Shown here one piece after another: positions 1 through 9,397 of a DNA stretch of 64,000 nt. The translations under genes were made by a program, and so were the position numbers. Source of the DNA: Chitinilyticum litopenaei DSM 21440 (lineage in GTDB: Bacteria > Pseudomonadota > Gammaproteobacteria > Burkholderiales > Chitinibacteraceae); the NCBI RefSeq assembly GCF_000428145.1, contig NZ_ATZJ01000001.1, forward strand, positions 248,001 to 312,000. Reading direction: 5' to 3'. The notes under the pieces are model-generated. The model saw only the letters and a program-made list of their open reading frames with translations. It had not been told where the DNA came from and searched no databases. Each line of letters starts with the position of its first letter. The first letter of the stretch is position 1.

Positions 1-962
1 AAACCGGTTTCGCCATGCCGGACAAATTCGGGCAGACCACCCTTGCGGGCAGCGAGTACCGGCACACCGGCTGCCATGCCTTCCAGACAGACCATGCCGA
101 ATGGTTCTTCAAATTCGGACGGAACGACGAGCAGGTCTGCCGCCGGATAATGGTGCGACATGTCCTCTGGCTGTACGACGCCGATCCAATGCACCCGGTT
201 TGCCAGTGGAGCCAGCAATTCACTCACTCGGTGCGCATACTGGGCTCGGGTATTATTACCTGTCACACGTTCTCCGATGATGACCAGATGAAGTTCTGGC
301 AGGGTAGCACTGAGCAATGTGAATGCTTGTGCCAGGAGGAGCAATCCCTTTTCCGGTGAGATGCGTCCGGCAAACAGCAGAATCCGGCTGTTTGCCGGAA
401 GTTGCGTTCGCCATTCGGGTTGCGGTTGTTTGGTCAGAAAGGCCTGCCGGTCAATGCCGTTGGTCAGAACGCGGATTGGCATTTCTGGGAGTTTTTGCCG
501 ATACCAGCCGGCCAGATACTGACTGACCGTGACCAGGCAGCACGCCCGCAGATCTGGCGCTGTTTCCATCTCGTTGTGCATGTGCAGCAGGAGGGTGAAA
601 CCTGGCAAGTGGCGAGCCAATTCGGAGTGCAGTTTGGGTGAATTGTGGGTATGTACGATGTGTGCACCGATGCGTCGGCAGTAGCGGGCTGCCCGGACGG
701 CGTAGCCGCAAGGGTCAAGGCGAGTCCATTTCTGGAAAATACGTTTGTAGACCGGTGAAAGAGTGATCCGGTAAAAATGTACACCATCGCGTATTTCATG
801 CTCCGGCGCGCTGTCATTCTCGCCCGTGCAGATGATGTGCGGCATATACTGCCCGCTGGCAGCCAGTTGGCGGCAGACTTGCCACATCCACCATTCGACC
901 GCCGCGCCTTTTTTCGGGGGTATGTGCTGGATAGGCTGAGCAATCATCACAATATTGCGCAT
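1..962 (-). CDS. GT4 family glycosyltransferase (3' end beyond window)
   Basis: Translating the minus strand from the ATG at 960-962 gives about 320 residues, open to the window edge. The C-terminal half has the GT-B/GT4 signature: FAGRISPEKGLLL starts the nucleotide-sugar-binding domain, and PSEFEEPFGMVCLEGMAAG is the E(x7)E-type donor-binding segment. It begins MRNIVMIAQPIQHIPP and has no signal peptide, so it should act at the cytoplasmic face on a lipid-linked acceptor. It starts 5 nt after the stop of the next GT4 gene, so it is the last visible gene of the LPS-core-like operon. Donor and acceptor cannot be told from sequence; the last residues lie outside the window. Confidence 0.85.
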   Translation of the reverse strand, partial: MRNIVMIAQPIQHIPPKKGAAVEWWMWQVCRQLAASGQYMPHIICTGENDSAPEHEIRDGVHFYRITLSPVYKRIFQKWTRLDPCGYAVRAARYCRRIGAHIVHTHNSPKLHSELARHLPGFTLLLHMHNEMETAPDLRACCLVTVSQYLAGWYRQKLPEMPIRVLTNGIDRQAFLTKQPQPEWRTQLPANSRILLFAGRISPEKGLLLLAQAFTLLSATLPELHLVIIGERVTGNNTRAQYAHRVSELLAPLANRVHWIGVVQPEDMSHHYPAADLLVVPSEFEEPFGMVCLEGMAAGVPVLAARKGGLPEFVRHGETG

Positions 963-967
963 ACCTC

Positions 968-2140
968 TCACCCTTTTTCCGTCATGGCAGCTAGGTGATT
1001 GCTCAGCTTGCGTGCACGTGCGAGCCAGGTGTAATCAAGCACAAGTGCTCTGGCCTGTTCCGCCAGCACGCTGGCCAGTGAGGAATTCGTTTGCAGCTGG
1101 CGGATGGCTGTTGCCAGTGCACCGGGATTTTCTGCCTCGAACAGATAGCCGCTTAGCTTGTGCTGCAAAACCTCGCGAATCGAGGGCAGATCGGCCGCGA
1201 TGACCGGTTTGCCCATGGCCATGTATTCGAACAGCTTCAGTGGCGAAGTGTACCGACTGCCAATGCTGGTTTTCGACAGCGGCAAAATGCAGACATCATG
1301 TTTGGCAATCAGCGCGAACCGCTCGGCAGGCGGGATAGGCCCCAGAAAGTGCACGCGATCCTGGCAGCCTAGCGCATTGCATTCCTGCCGCAGTTCGGCG
1401 ATACGCGGCTCGTTGCCGCCTGCAATATTCAGCATGGCGCCTTCGACCTGCGACATTGCGGCAAGCAGGGTCGAGATACCTTTCCACGGATGCAGGCTGC
1501 CCAGATACAGCAGTTGCAGAGGCGAATGCGGCTGCCATGCTTCGTCGCGCCAGCAAGTATTGGCTGCCGTCAGATCGACACCGTCGGGCAAGACATGGCA
1601 GGCCCGTATCGGGCCATAAGTGGCAGCAATGTCGTCGCACAACATTGAGGTCAGACCGAAAACAGCACGAGCCTGGCGGTACACCCGCTGTTCCCGTTGA
1701 CGCAGCTTGCGATATTTGTAGCGTTTGAGCAGACCCATCACAGGGTGTTCTTCCAGATAGGTCTGAGCGAATACCTCATGGGTTTCAAAAAACAGCGGAG
1801 TCTTGATGCCCCGCGACAGCAGCCAGTCCGCCAGCTTCAGGTTGCGAACATAGATGCCATCCACCGGGTGCTTCGCCAGCCAGCGCCAGACTTGCCAGAA
1901 GAAGAGTTTCTGGCTGTTGATCGGGAAATACCATTGACGGCGGTGATCACGCAGACCGTGGCGGGTTACACGCGGGTGCAGCGGCCTGGCCAGAATGGCT
2001 GCCGGATCAAGCATGGCGCGAGGAGTGACCAGTTCGACATCCAGTCCGGCTTCGGCAAAGGCGTCGACATTCTGCAGGATCTGCAGTGATTCAACGGTAT
2101 GGCCGGGCACGCCTTGTGGATCAATGTAGGCTAGCCGCAT
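968..2140 (-). CDS. GT4 family glycosyltransferase
   Basis: This 390-aa GT-B glycosyltransferase starts MRLAYIDPQGVPGH. The start chosen at 2140 overlaps the stop of the upstream gene by 10 nt; a longer reading frame to 2218 exists but would run through the neighbour's coding end. The N-terminal domain binds the acceptor. The C-terminal domain shows LLYLGSLHPWKGISTL and SPLKLFEYMAMGKPVIA, the family's donor-binding Glu region. It probably adds one sugar to the LPS core or an O-chain at the inner membrane. The tight overlaps with neighbours on both sides argue for one polycistronic message. Exact linkage is unknown. Confidence 0.85.
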   Translation of the reverse strand: MRLAYIDPQGVPGHTVESLQILQNVDAFAEAGLDVELVTPRAMLDPAAILARPLHPRVTRHGLRDHRRQWYFPINSQKLFFWQVWRWLAKHPVDGIYVRNLKLADWLLSRGIKTPLFFETHEVFAQTYLEEHPVMGLLKRYKYRKLRQREQRVYRQARAVFGLTSMLCDDIAATYGPIRACHVLPDGVDLTAANTCWRDEAWQPHSPLQLLYLGSLHPWKGISTLLAAMSQVEGAMLNIAGGNEPRIAELRQECNALGCQDRVHFLGPIPPAERFALIAKHDVCILPLSKTSIGSRYTSPLKLFEYMAMGKPVIAADLPSIREVLQHKLSGYLFEAENPGALATAIRQLQTNSSLASVLAEQARALVLDYTWLARARKLSNHLAAMTEKG

Positions 2141-3246
2141 CGTTGCTCCAGTATGGTCAGCAGGCGTTCGGCAGATTGCTGCCAGGTGTAACGGTCGACA
2201 ATGCGCTTGCGTGCCCACCGGCCCATGCGTAGTGCCTGCTCGGGCTGCTGCTGCAAGGTCAGGATGGCATGAGCCAGTGCGCTGGCGCTGCCCGGAGTGA
2301 CCAGCAGACCGGACTGTTCTTCATTGCCGATGACCTCGGGAATACCACCAATGTGGCTGCCGATCACCGGAATGCCACACGCCATCGCTTCGGCGATAGT
2401 GATGCCAAAGGCTTCGTCGCCAATGCTTGGAAAGACTCCTGCATCAGAGGCCGCATAATAGGCTGGCAGGTCGGCGTGTTTTACCGGGCCGTGGAAGATC
2501 ACCTGTTCCTGCAGATTAAGGCGCGCGCTTAATGCTTTCAGTGACATTTCCGCGTCGCCGCTGCCGATGATCAGCAAGCGGATGTCTTTGCGCCCGGTTT
2601 GTGCCAGTGCCTCGATGGCAATCCGCAAGCCTTTCCAGCCGACCAGTCGCCCGGCAAAGGCCAGCAGGAAATCCTGTGAGGTGATACCTAGCTGTCGTCG
2701 CATTGCGGTGGAATCGCCCGGTTGGAAGTGTGCGATATCGACGCCGTTATAGATGACTTCCGGAAAGCGTTTGTAGTGATGCTGGATTTGCCAGGCATTG
2801 AAATGGCTGCAGGCCACCCAAGCCTCAATGCGTTTGGCCAGCAGTCGGTCGCCCCGAAAAAAATCGGTGCCACCACTCATGAAGCAGAAACGTGTCCGTG
2901 ATCGTTTGGGCATCAGCCACGGCCAGAAAAAATCGAAGGGCTTGGTCAGAATCAGCCAGTCGAAGTCCAGCTCAGTCACTGTTTTGCGGGCATTTCTGGC
3001 CAGTGACAGGCGCTCGATGATGCGCCGGAAGCGACTCCCCAGATTCGGAACCTGCTCACGCGGGGTAAACGCAAACCGGTGAATGGTGATGGCTCTGCCG
3101 CCCAGATCCGGGGAAATGTTTCCTTTGCCGCCAAAGACATGCACGTCATGTCCCAGGTCATGCAACGCCATTGCCAGTTGCCAGACTGCCGTCTGCACAC
3201 CGCCGAACGACACGGTTGCGGTGACATCGATAAAGCCGATTTTCAT
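2131..3246 (-). CDS. GT4 family glycosyltransferase
   Basis: A 371-aa GT-B enzyme starting MKIGFIDVTATVSFGGVQT, where the FGGVQ glycine loop is typical of GT4 N-domains. The C-domain carries FAGRLVGWKGLRIAIEAL and EAFGITIAEAMACGIPVIG, the E(x7)E donor-binding motif. The start overlaps the stop of the AsnB-like gene by 4 nt (ATGA), indicating translational coupling. It is a cytoplasmic or membrane-peripheral sugar transferase of the LPS/outer-core locus. The sugar specificity cannot be inferred. Confidence 0.87.
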   Translation of the reverse strand: MKIGFIDVTATVSFGGVQTAVWQLAMALHDLGHDVHVFGGKGNISPDLGGRAITIHRFAFTPREQVPNLGSRFRRIIERLSLARNARKTVTELDFDWLILTKPFDFFWPWLMPKRSRTRFCFMSGGTDFFRGDRLLAKRIEAWVACSHFNAWQIQHHYKRFPEVIYNGVDIAHFQPGDSTAMRRQLGITSQDFLLAFAGRLVGWKGLRIAIEALAQTGRKDIRLLIIGSGDAEMSLKALSARLNLQEQVIFHGPVKHADLPAYYAASDAGVFPSIGDEAFGITIAEAMACGIPVIGSHIGGIPEVIGNEEQSGLLVTPGSASALAHAILTLQQQPEQALRMGRWARKRIVDRYTWQQSAERLLTILEQRCG

Positions 3247-5051
3247 GCCAGTTGCCCTAGGGATTCGTCCAGCATCAGAAGCTGCAGTATTTTTTCCGCC
3301 TGCCGCTCGTTGCCGGCGAGGTAGTCTGCGGTAAAGCGTTCAACTGCAGCAGCATCGAGTAGCCCTTGGCTATGGCGATGCAGGCGCTCGCCGAGGCCCG
3401 CGTAGCGTTCGCGGAGGTCCTCTCTTAACCAATTGGCAAGCGGCGGGTTGAAGCCCTTTTTCTTGCCATGCAGCGGATTCAGTCCGTTGGGCAGATCGCG
3501 CAGAAGCGGAGCAAGTGCTGATTTGGGCGGTGTGGTAAAGCGATCTGTGTTTGGCAGCGCCAGAACCCGACGGACAAAATGATGGTCCAGCAAGGGAGCT
3601 CGCCCCTCCTGTCCGTGTGCCATGGTGACGAGGTCAGCCTTGCGCAGGATGTATTCCGGGAGATAATTGTCCAGATCAAGTTCAAGCAGCTGCTCCAGCG
3701 CAGAGCCTCTGATGGGTGTTTCGCGCCAGTAGTGCGCATCTGGAGCCACGGTTGGCAGCAGCGCGGCCCTTTGCTGCGGGGTAAATCCCGAGAAACGCAG
3801 GGAGTAGGACTCCAGCCAGCCCAGGCTGGCCTCAACTGCCAGCTTGTTGCGCCCGAGCACATCTGCATGCCAGGGAAAAGGAAGGCGCAAATTCCCGCGC
3901 CAGGCTTTGCGTAGATGCTGCCGGTAGCGTTTATACCCAGCGAACAGCTCATCACCACCATCTCCGCAGAGTACAACCTTGACTGTTTTGCTGGCTTCAC
4001 GAGCCAGATACCACATTGGCAAGGCTGATGGGTCGGCAAATGGCTCGTCCAGTGAGGCGATAATGTCTGGAAAATCGGCCGCGATGCGGTTGGGAATGAC
4101 AATGCGTTCGTTGCGCAGACCGTAGTGTCGGGCAATGGCCGCCGCACCGTCGGCTTCATCCATGGCGCTGTTGGCAAATGACGCCGTAAACGTACTGAGT
4201 GATTGATGTCCGGTGCTGGCCAACAGGCTGGCAATCAACGCGGAGTCCATGCCGCTGGAGAGAAACACCCCCAGTGGCCGGTCGGCAATCGTTCGCAAGT
4301 CGACTGCTTTTGTGAGCTCTGCCCGAAAATCACCCGGCTCAGGCTCACTGAACCAATATCGCCTTTTCTCCAGCGTGCGCTGACCCAGTGAGTACTTCAG
4401 GTAATGCCCGTTTTCCAGCCGCTTCAGGCCTGTGAAAATCGTGCGCGGGGCCGGGATGTAGCGGTGAGCCAGGTAGGCGGCGAGCCCCTCCGGGTCGATC
4501 TTGCGCTCTGGAAGAAATGGAAGCACCGCCCGGACCAGCGAACCAAAAGCCAGATCCCCATCTTGGCCGTGCCGGTAAAGCAGTGGCTTGAGCCCCATCC
4601 GGTCTCGTGCCAGCCACACGGTGCGTGTTCGCCAGTCCAGAATCGCCAGAGCAAACATGCCGCGCAGGCGTGGCAGCAGTGCTTCAAAGCCCCAGTGCTC
4701 ATAAGCGTGCAGGATGAATTCGGTATCCGAGCGGGTTTGGAAGGTATAACCAGCCTGCAGGAGTTCGCGAGCGTCTTCTTCCCAGCCATAGACCTCACCG
4801 TTGTAGCAAATCCAGATCGAGCCATCGGCGTTGGCCATCGGCTGGTCGGCTTCCGGGCGGGGGTCGCGAATCGAGAGGCGCGTATGCAGCAGTCCGTGAC
4901 AGGCAGAGTTTTCATCACTGCGCGAGCCATTATCCTGCCAGCCGACAAAGTGACGGGCATCGGGGCCGCGTTGTGCCAGAGCGGCAAATACGGCCTCCAG
5001 GGCGGAGGGTGCGAGTGGCGATTGACCAAAAAAGCCGGCAACTCCGCACAT
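3243..5051 (-). CDS. asnB: AsnB-type glutamine-dependent amidotransferase
   Basis: A 602-aa protein with the two-domain plan of asparagine synthetase B. After Met1 comes the catalytic Cys of the class II glutaminase domain (MCGVAGFFG), which releases ammonia from glutamine. The synthetase domain has a PP-loop near residues 263-268, but it reads SSGMDS instead of the usual SGGxDS, and CGDGGDELFAGYKRY follows. Embedding between glycosyltransferases, with overlaps of 4 nt downstream and 1 nt upstream, suggests it amidates a sugar carboxylate (for example a hexuronic acid) rather than making free asparagine. The epimerase at 9390-10394 could supply galacturonate. The family call is firm; the sugar-amidation role is inference. 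Confidence 0.88.
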   Translation of the reverse strand: MCGVAGFFGQSPLAPSALEAVFAALAQRGPDARHFVGWQDNGSRSDENSACHGLLHTRLSIRDPRPEADQPMANADGSIWICYNGEVYGWEEDARELLQAGYTFQTRSDTEFILHAYEHWGFEALLPRLRGMFALAILDWRTRTVWLARDRMGLKPLLYRHGQDGDLAFGSLVRAVLPFLPERKIDPEGLAAYLAHRYIPAPRTIFTGLKRLENGHYLKYSLGQRTLEKRRYWFSEPEPGDFRAELTKAVDLRTIADRPLGVFLSSGMDSALIASLLASTGHQSLSTFTASFANSAMDEADGAAAIARHYGLRNERIVIPNRIAADFPDIIASLDEPFADPSALPMWYLAREASKTVKVVLCGDGGDELFAGYKRYRQHLRKAWRGNLRLPFPWHADVLGRNKLAVEASLGWLESYSLRFSGFTPQQRAALLPTVAPDAHYWRETPIRGSALEQLLELDLDNYLPEYILRKADLVTMAHGQEGRAPLLDHHFVRRVLALPNTDRFTTPPKSALAPLLRDLPNGLNPLHGKKKGFNPPLANWLREDLRERYAGLGERLHRHSQGLLDAAAVERFTADYLAGNERQAEKILQLLMLDESLGQLA

Positions 5052-6034
5052 TATTGCACCCCTTTCGGCATGAGGAACTGGATTGCCTTCCAGACGTCTT
5101 CGACTGGAATGTCGGCCATGCGGGCTTCCCGGTTCAGGCTGTGGTCGGGATGTTCGATCACCCGGAGCGCGGGATGTTGCTGCGGAGCAAGATAGCGCCC
5201 GGGGTGTGCACTATGGTAGAGCGCCACCATCGGAATCTGGAGTGCGCCGGCCAGATGGGTCGGGCCGGTATCGACGCCGACATACAGGCCCAGCCTTGCC
5301 ATCAGTGCGGCACTGTGCCGGAAGGGGTAGCTGCCAGCAATCGATATGACATGGTTATTCGGATATTGTTGCGCCAACCGGCTAGCCAGCTCCCGGCTTT
5401 CCGGACCACCTAGCAGCAGGATGGGCCAGTCAGGGTAGTGCTGTTGCAGCAGGTCGATCAGTGTTCTGAAATGCGCTATTGGCCAATCACGGTACGCCTT
5501 GGAAGGAAAGCTCTGTAGTTGCAGTCCGATGATTTGTCCGCTCTGCAGATGGTGTGTGGCCAGCCAGGCATCTGACCAAGAAAATTCCTGCGGCGATACC
5601 TGATAGCCCAGCCGCCAGTCGCTGATGGACAGGTCCAGCGCTTGTGCGAGCAGCGCGCGTTCTTGTGCAGCCGGCATCAGCTCGGCTGGTGGCGTAATCC
5701 AATGCAGATGCTTGGTCGATTTCTCTCTGCCGAAAGCATAGACGTCATGTGCGACCCGACGGGCAAAGCGAATCAAGGGCATGTCGTTGCCATAAACCAG
5801 CGCCGTATCGTACTGGCGCGGCAGCAGCCACCCACGCATTTGGGCGGCGCGTTTGCTGATCCCGGCCAGCCGGTCGATTTCTGGCAAGCCCTTCAGTATT
5901 TCCAGTCTTTTGGGGTGAGCCAGTACGTCCAGCGTGCAGTCTGGATAACGTTGCTTCAGGGCGCGGAGCACCGGCGTTGCCAGCAGGGAATCGCCGTAGC
6001 GGGCAACAATGATGACGAGAAAGCGCCGCTTCAT
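5051..6034 (-). CDS. GT9 family (heptosyltransferase-like) glycosyltransferase
   Basis: A 327-aa GT-B protein starting MKRRFLVIIVARYGDSLL, where the early R-x-G-D matches the conserved start of ADP-heptose:LPS heptosyltransferases. The C-domain contains LYVGVDTGPTHLAGALQIP, the GT9 motif that binds the ADP-heptose diphosphate, followed by MVALYHSAHPGRY. It acts at the cytoplasmic face of the inner membrane on nascent lipid A-core. Its start region overlaps the stop of the GT4 gene upstream by 4 nt and its stop overlaps the AsnB-like start by 1 nt. It differs from the second GT9 (8285-9397), so it is probably not a simple duplicate. Confidence 0.85.
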   Translation of the reverse strand: MKRRFLVIIVARYGDSLLATPVLRALKQRYPDCTLDVLAHPKRLEILKGLPEIDRLAGISKRAAQMRGWLLPRQYDTALVYGNDMPLIRFARRVAHDVYAFGREKSTKHLHWITPPAELMPAAQERALLAQALDLSISDWRLGYQVSPQEFSWSDAWLATHHLQSGQIIGLQLQSFPSKAYRDWPIAHFRTLIDLLQQHYPDWPILLLGGPESRELASRLAQQYPNNHVISIAGSYPFRHSAALMARLGLYVGVDTGPTHLAGALQIPMVALYHSAHPGRYLAPQQHPALRVIEHPDHSLNREARMADIPVEDVWKAIQFLMPKGVQ

Positions 6035-7155
6035 CGGGAAATGGCATCCCTGAAAATGGTTTCCATGCGGTCAAGCATGTGTTCACTGCCGAAACGTTGC
6101 CTTGCCCGGGCCAGCCCGGCTTCTCCGAACTGTGTACGTCGCGTTGGGTCTGACATGAAGCGTGCCAGAGCAGCTTCGAGTTCAACGGCATTTTCAGGGG
6201 GCACCAGCACGCCGGTCACGCCGTCAATAACGGCCTCCGCAATGGCCCCCACCGGAGTGCTGACCACCGGCAATCCGCAGGCCATCGCCTGCATGATGCT
6301 TTGGGGCACCCCTTCGCTGCCGTAGGACGGCAAGGTAAACAGATCCATTGCTGACAGCCATTCGGGAACATTGTCCTGGTTGCCGCAGAAATGCACGTTC
6401 GTCCAGCCAGCCTCACTCACACGGCGCGCCAGATTGTTTCGCTGCGGGCCATCACCAACCAGCAGCAGCTGCCAATCAGGGAAGCGCTGGCACAGATTGC
6501 TCCAGGCATCGAGCAGATAACTATGGCCTTTCCAGTTGCGCAGGGTGGCCAGAATGCCCAGCGTTGGGCGCTCGGGTAGTCGCAGCTTGGCGCGCATGGC
6601 TTGCCGGTCATGCGGCTGGTAATAATCCAGATCAATGCCGGTTGGAACCGAGGTCATCCGGTCCAGAGGAAAGCCGTTATCCTGATGCAGTGTGCGGCGC
6701 AGTTGTTCGCCAGTGGTGGCAATATGGGCAGTGGCAGACAGGTAGAGCCAGTTGGTCCCCGGTCTGCGACCCACAGGCGTTGACACATGGCGCGTGCGCA
6801 CCACCGGCGGCATTCCGTAAACCGTGAGGCCAGCCAGCGCGATCAGCCAGGCGTCGGTCGAGCTGTGCGTGTTGATCACGTCGAAATCCTGTGCGTGCCG
6901 GGCCAGATACTGGCGCATGGCCCACAGGCTCCACGGGCGCTTCTTGAAAATCGGCAGCTCGACCACCGGAATGCCACGCTGTTTGGCGGCTTTGGCGATG
7001 TTCGAATCCGGGCAGGCAAGAATGGTCGCGGCGTGGCCGCGCGCGATCATGCCGGCGGCTTCCGTCAGGATGCGGATTTCCTGGCCGCCCCAGCCGCAGG
7101 AGGATTCGGTGTGCAGGATGCGCAGCGCGCGCGGCTTCGCCGGAGTGTGGCTCAT
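6031..7155 (-). CDS. GT4 family glycosyltransferase, LPS-core type
   Basis: A 374-aa GT-B enzyme. The N-terminal segment ILHTESSCGWGGQEIRIL carries the glycine-rich acceptor loop (WGGQE), common in LPS-core GT4 proteins of proteobacteria. The donor domain has LGILATLRNWKGHSYLLDAW and LPSYGSEGVPQSIMQAMACG, the conserved Glu segment. Both ends overlap neighbouring genes by 4 nt. It should transfer a hexose or related sugar to the growing core on the cytoplasmic side. Substrate is undetermined. Confidence 0.86.
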   Translation of the reverse strand: MSHTPAKPRALRILHTESSCGWGGQEIRILTEAAGMIARGHAATILACPDSNIAKAAKQRGIPVVELPIFKKRPWSLWAMRQYLARHAQDFDVINTHSSTDAWLIALAGLTVYGMPPVVRTRHVSTPVGRRPGTNWLYLSATAHIATTGEQLRRTLHQDNGFPLDRMTSVPTGIDLDYYQPHDRQAMRAKLRLPERPTLGILATLRNWKGHSYLLDAWSNLCQRFPDWQLLLVGDGPQRNNLARRVSEAGWTNVHFCGNQDNVPEWLSAMDLFTLPSYGSEGVPQSIMQAMACGLPVVSTPVGAIAEAVIDGVTGVLVPPENAVELEAALARFMSDPTRRTQFGEAGLARARQRFGSEHMLDRMETIFRDAISR

Positions 7156-8288
7156 GCTTCGGATTCCGTAGTCAGCAGGCGCGCGTACAGGGCTTCCAGC
7201 TCCTGTCCCATGCGCTCCAGGGTAAAGGGTTTGGCGGTCGCACGCGCGTTGGCGCGCAGATTCGGCCAGTCTGCTTTGTGCGCCAGCCAGTCGCTGATTG
7301 CTGCTGCATAGCCGTCAACATCCAGCGCATCGCGGACCCAGCCGTTCTCGCCTTCCGCAATCCATTCCGCCGCGCCACACATCGTGCTGGTGAACACCGG
7401 CAGTCCGCAGGCCAGCGCTTCGACGCAGACATTCGGGAAGGGATCGTACAGCGTCGGCAAAATGAGCGCATCGGCGGCACCATAAACCGGCTTCACATCG
7501 TTGACCGCGCCGAGGAAACGCACACGTTCGCTCACGCCCAGTGCTGCTGCCTGCTGTTCGTAGCGCTTGCGAGCCTTGTCGTGCCCGGCAACAACAATGT
7601 ATACATCTTCAGCCCTTGCAATAACTTGCAAGCAGACTGATACCCCCTTGCGCTCATAGCCGGATCCCACGTAGGCCAGCAGCGGCGCATGTTGCGGAAT
7701 GCCCCAGGCCTGGCGCTGGATATAACGGTATTTTTCCGCCACCTTCGGGCTGAAGGCCCCGGTATCGACGCCGTTGTAGATCACGCACAGCTTCTCATCC
7801 GGCACATGGAAACCGCTGGAAATCTGCTGTTTCACCAGTTTCGAGTTGCAGATCACCATTTTGAGCTTCGGGTCGGCAAACATCGCGACTTCCGCCGCCA
7901 GAATGTGGCGGTGAAAGGGGCTGTAGCCGCGTAGCCGGTTGGCCAGCGGCGTCTGAGTACGGGCGTACTGTTCGAGCCACACGGCATGCACACCGTCGCC
8001 GGCGCGGAAAATGTCGCAGCCGGGAATGCGCTCGTGGCTTTGCACCAGATTGAAACGGTGGAATTGCTGCTGCGCCGCGCGGGCAAAGGCTTTTTCGCGC
8101 CAGGCTCGGCCCAGATGGAAGGGGCGCAGCTTTTCGCAGTGCCAGTTGCCACCGTCTTCCCAGCTGCGCGCCAGCAGCGTCACATCGAGTGCCTGCCGCT
8201 GGTTCAGCGCCTGCAGCGCACGGGTGACAAAGCGCTCGGCGCCGCCGTGCGGGTTGTATTTCTGCCGGACAATCGCGAGACGGATCAT
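7152..8288 (-). CDS. WaaG-like GT4 glycosyltransferase
   Basis: A 378-aa GT4 enzyme starting MIRLAIVRQKYNPHGGAERF. The HGGAERF loop and the later SHERIPGCDIFRAGDGVHA stretch resemble the WaaG/RfaG branch that adds the first hexose to heptose II of the LPS inner core. The donor site appears in TLYDPFPNVCVEALACGLPVF. It sits directly downstream of the WaaQ-like gene (4-nt overlap), the pairing expected for inner-core assembly. The WaaG assignment rests on motif resemblance only, so no symbol is given. Confidence 0.83.
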   Translation of the reverse strand: MIRLAIVRQKYNPHGGAERFVTRALQALNQRQALDVTLLARSWEDGGNWHCEKLRPFHLGRAWREKAFARAAQQQFHRFNLVQSHERIPGCDIFRAGDGVHAVWLEQYARTQTPLANRLRGYSPFHRHILAAEVAMFADPKLKMVICNSKLVKQQISSGFHVPDEKLCVIYNGVDTGAFSPKVAEKYRYIQRQAWGIPQHAPLLAYVGSGYERKGVSVCLQVIARAEDVYIVVAGHDKARKRYEQQAAALGVSERVRFLGAVNDVKPVYGAADALILPTLYDPFPNVCVEALACGLPVFTSTMCGAAEWIAEGENGWVRDALDVDGYAAAISDWLAHKADWPNLRANARATAKPFTLERMGQELEALYARLLTTESEA

Positions 8289-9397
8289 CGACCCACCTCC
8301 GCGAGCAGCTCATCCAGTGCTGCCAGTACACGTTCTGGCACGATGGCGGTGAGGCAATCGCTGACCTTGCCGCCGCCGCAACCGTCCTGGCCGCAGGGAC
8401 GGCAGGGGAAATCGGCGGTGAGCAGGCGATGCGGCACCTGCCAGGGTCCCCATTCGATATTGCCGGACGGGCCGAACAGCGCCACCGTCGGGGTCTGCTG
8501 CGCAGCAGCCAGATGCATGGGCACCGAATCAACGCCGACAAACGCTTTCGCCGCGCCGATCAGCGCGCCGAGTTCTTTCAGGTTCAGCTGGCCTGAGAGA
8601 TCGAGCGCCACCGGGCGTACGAGCGCGGCGTTCAGTTGTGCAACCCAGTCCATTTCCGCCTTGGCCGGCGCGGCCGACAGCACCACCTGCTCGCCACGCG
8701 CGGTCAGCGCATCAATCAGTGCCGCCATATGCGCTACTGGCCAGGTCTTGAACAGCCAGCGCGAGGTCGGGTGGATCAGGATGAAGCGTTTGGCTTCGAC
8801 GCCGGCTGCGGCCAGTTTCTGTGCGACGCTGGCATCCGCCGCTTCACCGGCGACAAATTGCAGCGCCTTTTTGACTGGCTGAATGCCGATGCGGCGCAGT
8901 GCGTCGAGGTGCATTTCCACCGTGTGGCGGGTATTGCCGCGCGGAATCGGGAACAGGTGGGTAAAGGATTTCTTCCAGGCACGCTCGGCCCACTTGCTCT
9001 CGCGCTGCGCCTTCGGGGCGACCGACAGCGCCGGCTTCAGCCAGCGGGCTAGCCGCGCACCGTGCCAGTGATCGGTGAGATTCACGATCAGATCGTACTG
9101 GCTGCCTTTCAGCGTCTGGAACAGCGGCCACCAGCGCTTGAGTTGCGCCAGCGGGTTCAGCGTGCGCCAGTCGCGGCCGATGGTGTGCAATTGGCTCAGT
9201 CCCGGATGCAGGCTGAGCATCTCGCGCGTGTCGTGGTACACCAGTGCGTCGATCTCGGCCTCGGGGTATTGAGCTGCAAGTTCCGCGATTACTGGGCTGG
9301 CGAGCAATACGTCACCGTGGTGGCGCAGCTTGATCACCAGCGCGCGCTTCACCTGCGGGCGCGGCAGCGGGCTGGCGACGATGAGGCGCTCAGACAC
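8285..9397 (-). CDS. waaQ: Heptosyltransferase III-like (WaaQ/RfaQ) GT9 enzyme
   Basis: A GT9 protein with VKRALVIKLRHHGDVLLASPVI near the N-terminus (the KLRHHGD acceptor motif of WaaQ-type heptosyltransferases), NLTDHWHGARLARWL, and FVGVDSVPMHLAAAQQTP followed by LFGPSGNIEWGPW (ADP-heptose site). It probably adds the branch heptose III to the inner core. I chose the GTG at 9395-9397 (370 aa), because AAGGA lies 8 nt upstream of it and it overlaps the epimerase stop by 8 nt. An ATG at 9424 would add nine residues within the epimerase gene. It is the second gene of the minus-strand operon. Confidence 0.86.
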   Translation of the reverse strand: MSERLIVASPLPRPQVKRALVIKLRHHGDVLLASPVIAELAAQYPEAEIDALVYHDTREMLSLHPGLSQLHTIGRDWRTLNPLAQLKRWWPLFQTLKGSQYDLIVNLTDHWHGARLARWLKPALSVAPKAQRESKWAERAWKKSFTHLFPIPRGNTRHTVEMHLDALRRIGIQPVKKALQFVAGEAADASVAQKLAAAGVEAKRFILIHPTSRWLFKTWPVAHMAALIDALTARGEQVVLSAAPAKAEMDWVAQLNAALVRPVALDLSGQLNLKELGALIGAAKAFVGVDSVPMHLAAAQQTPTVALFGPSGNIEWGPWQVPHRLLTADFPCRPCGQDGCGGGKVSDCLTAIVPERVLAALDELLAEVGR